This document shows positions 5,558 through 6,907 of a DNA stretch of 6,907 nt, one piece after another. Each line of letters starts with the position of its first letter. Position 1 is the first letter of the stretch. The position numbers were made by a program, and so were the translations under genes. The notes beneath the pieces were generated by a model. It was not told the origin of the DNA, ran no database searches, and saw nothing but the letters and a program-made list of their open reading frames with translations. This stretch comes from Actinomycetota bacterium (lineage in GTDB: Bacteria > Actinomycetota > Actinomycetes > Streptosporangiales > Streptosporangiaceae): contig PMOU01000485.1 in NCBI GenBank assembly GCA_003161205.1, positions 1 to 6,907 of the forward strand. The letters are read 5' to 3'.

Positions 5558-6907
5558 ATGTCCGCATTGGGAGAGCCCAGCTCAGCTGAACCGCTGCGCT
5601 CTGCCCTTGAGCCGCTGCGCTTCGCCCTGGTCAGCGATACGCACATCAGCACCGCGCACCCCGGGTCGGCGGAACGGCTGGCTCAGGTGTACGGCGCCAT
5701 CGCCCGGCTCGCGCCAGACCTGGTGCTGCACTGCGGTGACATCACCGACACCGGCCTGCCAGCCGAATACCGTCTGTACCGCCAGGTGGTTCCCGCCGCG
5801 CTGAGCGGCCTGATCCGGCACGTGCCGGGAAATCACGAGGTGCGGTGGGACGCCACCGCCAAGGCGCGTTACCAGGCGCAATTCGGCGCGTCGCCGTCGT
5901 CCTTCGCTGCGGGCGGCGTGCACTTCGTCGGGCTTGACCCGACCCTGGCGTTGCAGGAGCCCGGCCACTACGGCCAGAGCGGTCTGCGCTGGCTCGAACG
6001 GGTCCTGCGCGGGCTGGCCGAGGGTGTGCCGGTGCTGTTGTTCCAGCACTTCCCCGTCGGTGCCGGGCACTATGAGATCGATGACCAGGACGCCCTGCTC
6101 GACCTGGTGACCGGCTACGACGTCCGCGGTATCTTCGCCGGGCACATCCACCGCGAGGAGGTCACGCGCTTCAACGACCTGACCCAGGTGACGCTGGCGC
6201 CCGTCCTAGGCAGCCCGGTCTTCTACTGGGCGGAAAAGGTGTCAGACCGGGACGGCGAGCCGGTGCTCGTGATCTCCCGGGTCACGGTGGCCGCGGACGG
6301 GCCGCAGGCAGCGCGGCCCGTAGCCACCGTTCCGCTGTCCCGGTGCCGCCCCCGCAGCCGGTACCGGGTGATCGTCGGCGTCGCCTCCGGCGGACGGCTG
6401 CCCGTCACGGTGCTGCCCGGCCCGTCCACGCAGGTGCACGGCGTGTCGGCATCGACATATCCGCACGTGCTCGCAGGCGGTGACTGGCGCGAGCTGGCCG
6501 CGGGATCCGGCGGTCCGGGTGCCGGGCGCTGGTCGGGGACGTTGCCCGTGCCGCGGCTGGTGCCCGGGGCGCATCGCCTGCAGCTGCGGTTGCTGGCCCC
6601 GGACGGCAGCTGGCAGGAGAAGCACATCCCGTTCACCGTGACTGGTGGCGCCGCCGATCCAGTACCGGCCTGGCGGCTGAGGCTGACCGGCTCGGTCCAG
6701 GCCGGGATCGCCGTGGTCGGCCCGGTGATCGTGGCCGCGTCGACCGCGGGGGAGGTGGCCGCGGTTCGGGTCCCGCCCGGCCCGGGAGAGCGCCGTGTGC
6801 CGTGGCTGTGGCGCGCCCGGTTCGGGCCGGTCTACCGGCGGCCCGGCGTGGACGCCGCGGGCCGCGCGCTATTCGTCCCGTCCGCCGATCGGCACCTGTA
6901 CGCCCTG
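5558..6907 (+). CDS. Calcineurin-like metallophosphoesterase with PQQ-type beta-propeller (3' end beyond window)
   Basis: Binuclear-metal phosphoesterase, substrate unknown; 450 codons are visible and the frame is open at the window edge. All five catalytic blocks are in order: Asp27/His29 (VSDTH), Asp61 (CGDITD), Asn92/His93 (PGNHE), His164 (FQHFP) and His196/His198 (AGHIH). A beta-rich linker follows (about 205-290), then an Ig-like sandwich (about 290-366, ending RLQLRLLAPDGSW..IPFTV). From about 370 PQQ-propeller-like repeats begin: WRLRLTGSVQAGIAVVGPVIV and, in the next blade, WRARFGPVY..PGVDAAGRALFVPSADRHLYAL. The propeller may bind ligand or form a scaffold. The ATG at 5558 is the first in-frame start after a TAG at 5528; its ribosome binding site is weak. 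The N-terminus (residues 1-21) has no signal peptide and carries a seven-residue duplication, EPLRSAL/EPLRFAL. The phosphoesterase call is firm; the propeller is likely but incomplete. Confidence 0.9.
   Translation, partial: MSALGEPSSAEPLRSALEPLRFALVSDTHISTAHPGSAERLAQVYGAIARLAPDLVLHCGDITDTGLPAEYRLYRQVVPAALSGLIRHVPGNHEVRWDATAKARYQAQFGASPSSFAAGGVHFVGLDPTLALQEPGHYGQSGLRWLERVLRGLAEGVPVLLFQHFPVGAGHYEIDDQDALLDLVTGYDVRGIFAGHIHREEVTRFNDLTQVTLAPVLGSPVFYWAEKVSDRDGEPVLVISRVTVAADGPQAARPVATVPLSRCRPRSRYRVIVGVASGGRLPVTVLPGPSTQVHGVSASTYPHVLAGGDWRELAAGSGGPGAGRWSGTLPVPRLVPGAHRLQLRLLAPDGSWQEKHIPFTVTGGAADPVPAWRLRLTGSVQAGIAVVGPVIVAASTAGEVAAVRVPPGPGERRVPWLWRARFGPVYRRPGVDAAGRALFVPSADRHLYAL
5588..5629 (+). repeat. 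Tandem 21-bp duplication at the start of the phosphoesterase gene
   Basis: Two adjacent 21-base units, 5588-5608 and 5609-5629, agree at 17 of 21 positions and encode EPLRSAL and EPLRFAL. The second copy is part of the first beta-strand of the phosphoesterase fold (LRFALVSDTH), so the first copy is the likely extra one, adding a short N-terminal extension. Confidence 0.6.

Noticed and set aside
5582..6151. A 189-codon minus-strand frame inside the phosphoesterase gene
   Set aside because: It lies opposite all the catalytic motifs of the phosphoesterase and shows no domain of its own.
6223..6636. Two overlapping minus-strand frames of 137 and 127 codons opposite the phosphoesterase linker
   Set aside because: Both are antisense to a continuous plus-strand coding frame and have no motif or ribosome binding site that I can support.

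Overview
The window is very GC-rich (about 70% by eye) with strong G/C bias at third codon positions, frequent GTG starts and tightly packed genes. Together with an NhaA antiporter carrying a C-terminal DsbA/thioredoxin-like domain, an arrangement known from actinobacteria, this points to a chromosomal segment of a high-GC actinomycete. Genus cannot be settled from the sequence. I see no tRNA, rRNA, CRISPR array, transposase or phage gene.

Layout, left to right. (1) 1-1222, minus strand: an MFS drug-efflux-type transporter running off the left edge. Its upstream region holds an 18-bp imperfect palindrome typical of TetR-family operators (1286-1303). (2) 1383-1775, plus strand: a 130-aa conserved actinobacterial protein of unknown function, divergent from the transporter and probably leaderless. 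(3) 1772-4918, minus strand: a two-gene unit of nhaA (NhaA antiporter fused to a CPYC thioredoxin-fold domain), then 18 bp, then a COG1228-like metal-dependent amidohydrolase. The amidohydrolase stop codon overlaps that of the 130-aa gene tail to tail. (4) 4919-5251: an intergenic region with an orphan, start-less coding fragment (5027-5164) whose codon bias is strikingly genuine. (5) 5252-5503, plus strand: an 83-aa acidic protein of unknown function. (6) 5558-6907, plus strand: a calcineurin-like metallophosphoesterase continuing into a PQQ-type beta-propeller and running off the right edge.

Most of the window looks like ordinary housekeeping and accessory content. The parts most worth a second look are the redox domain on the antiporter (predicted cytoplasmic by standard NhaA topology), its probable co-transcription with an amidohydrolase of unknown substrate, the decayed gene fragment ahead of nhaA, and the phosphoesterase-propeller fusion without a visible export signal. 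I found no convincing previously undescribed multi-gene system.
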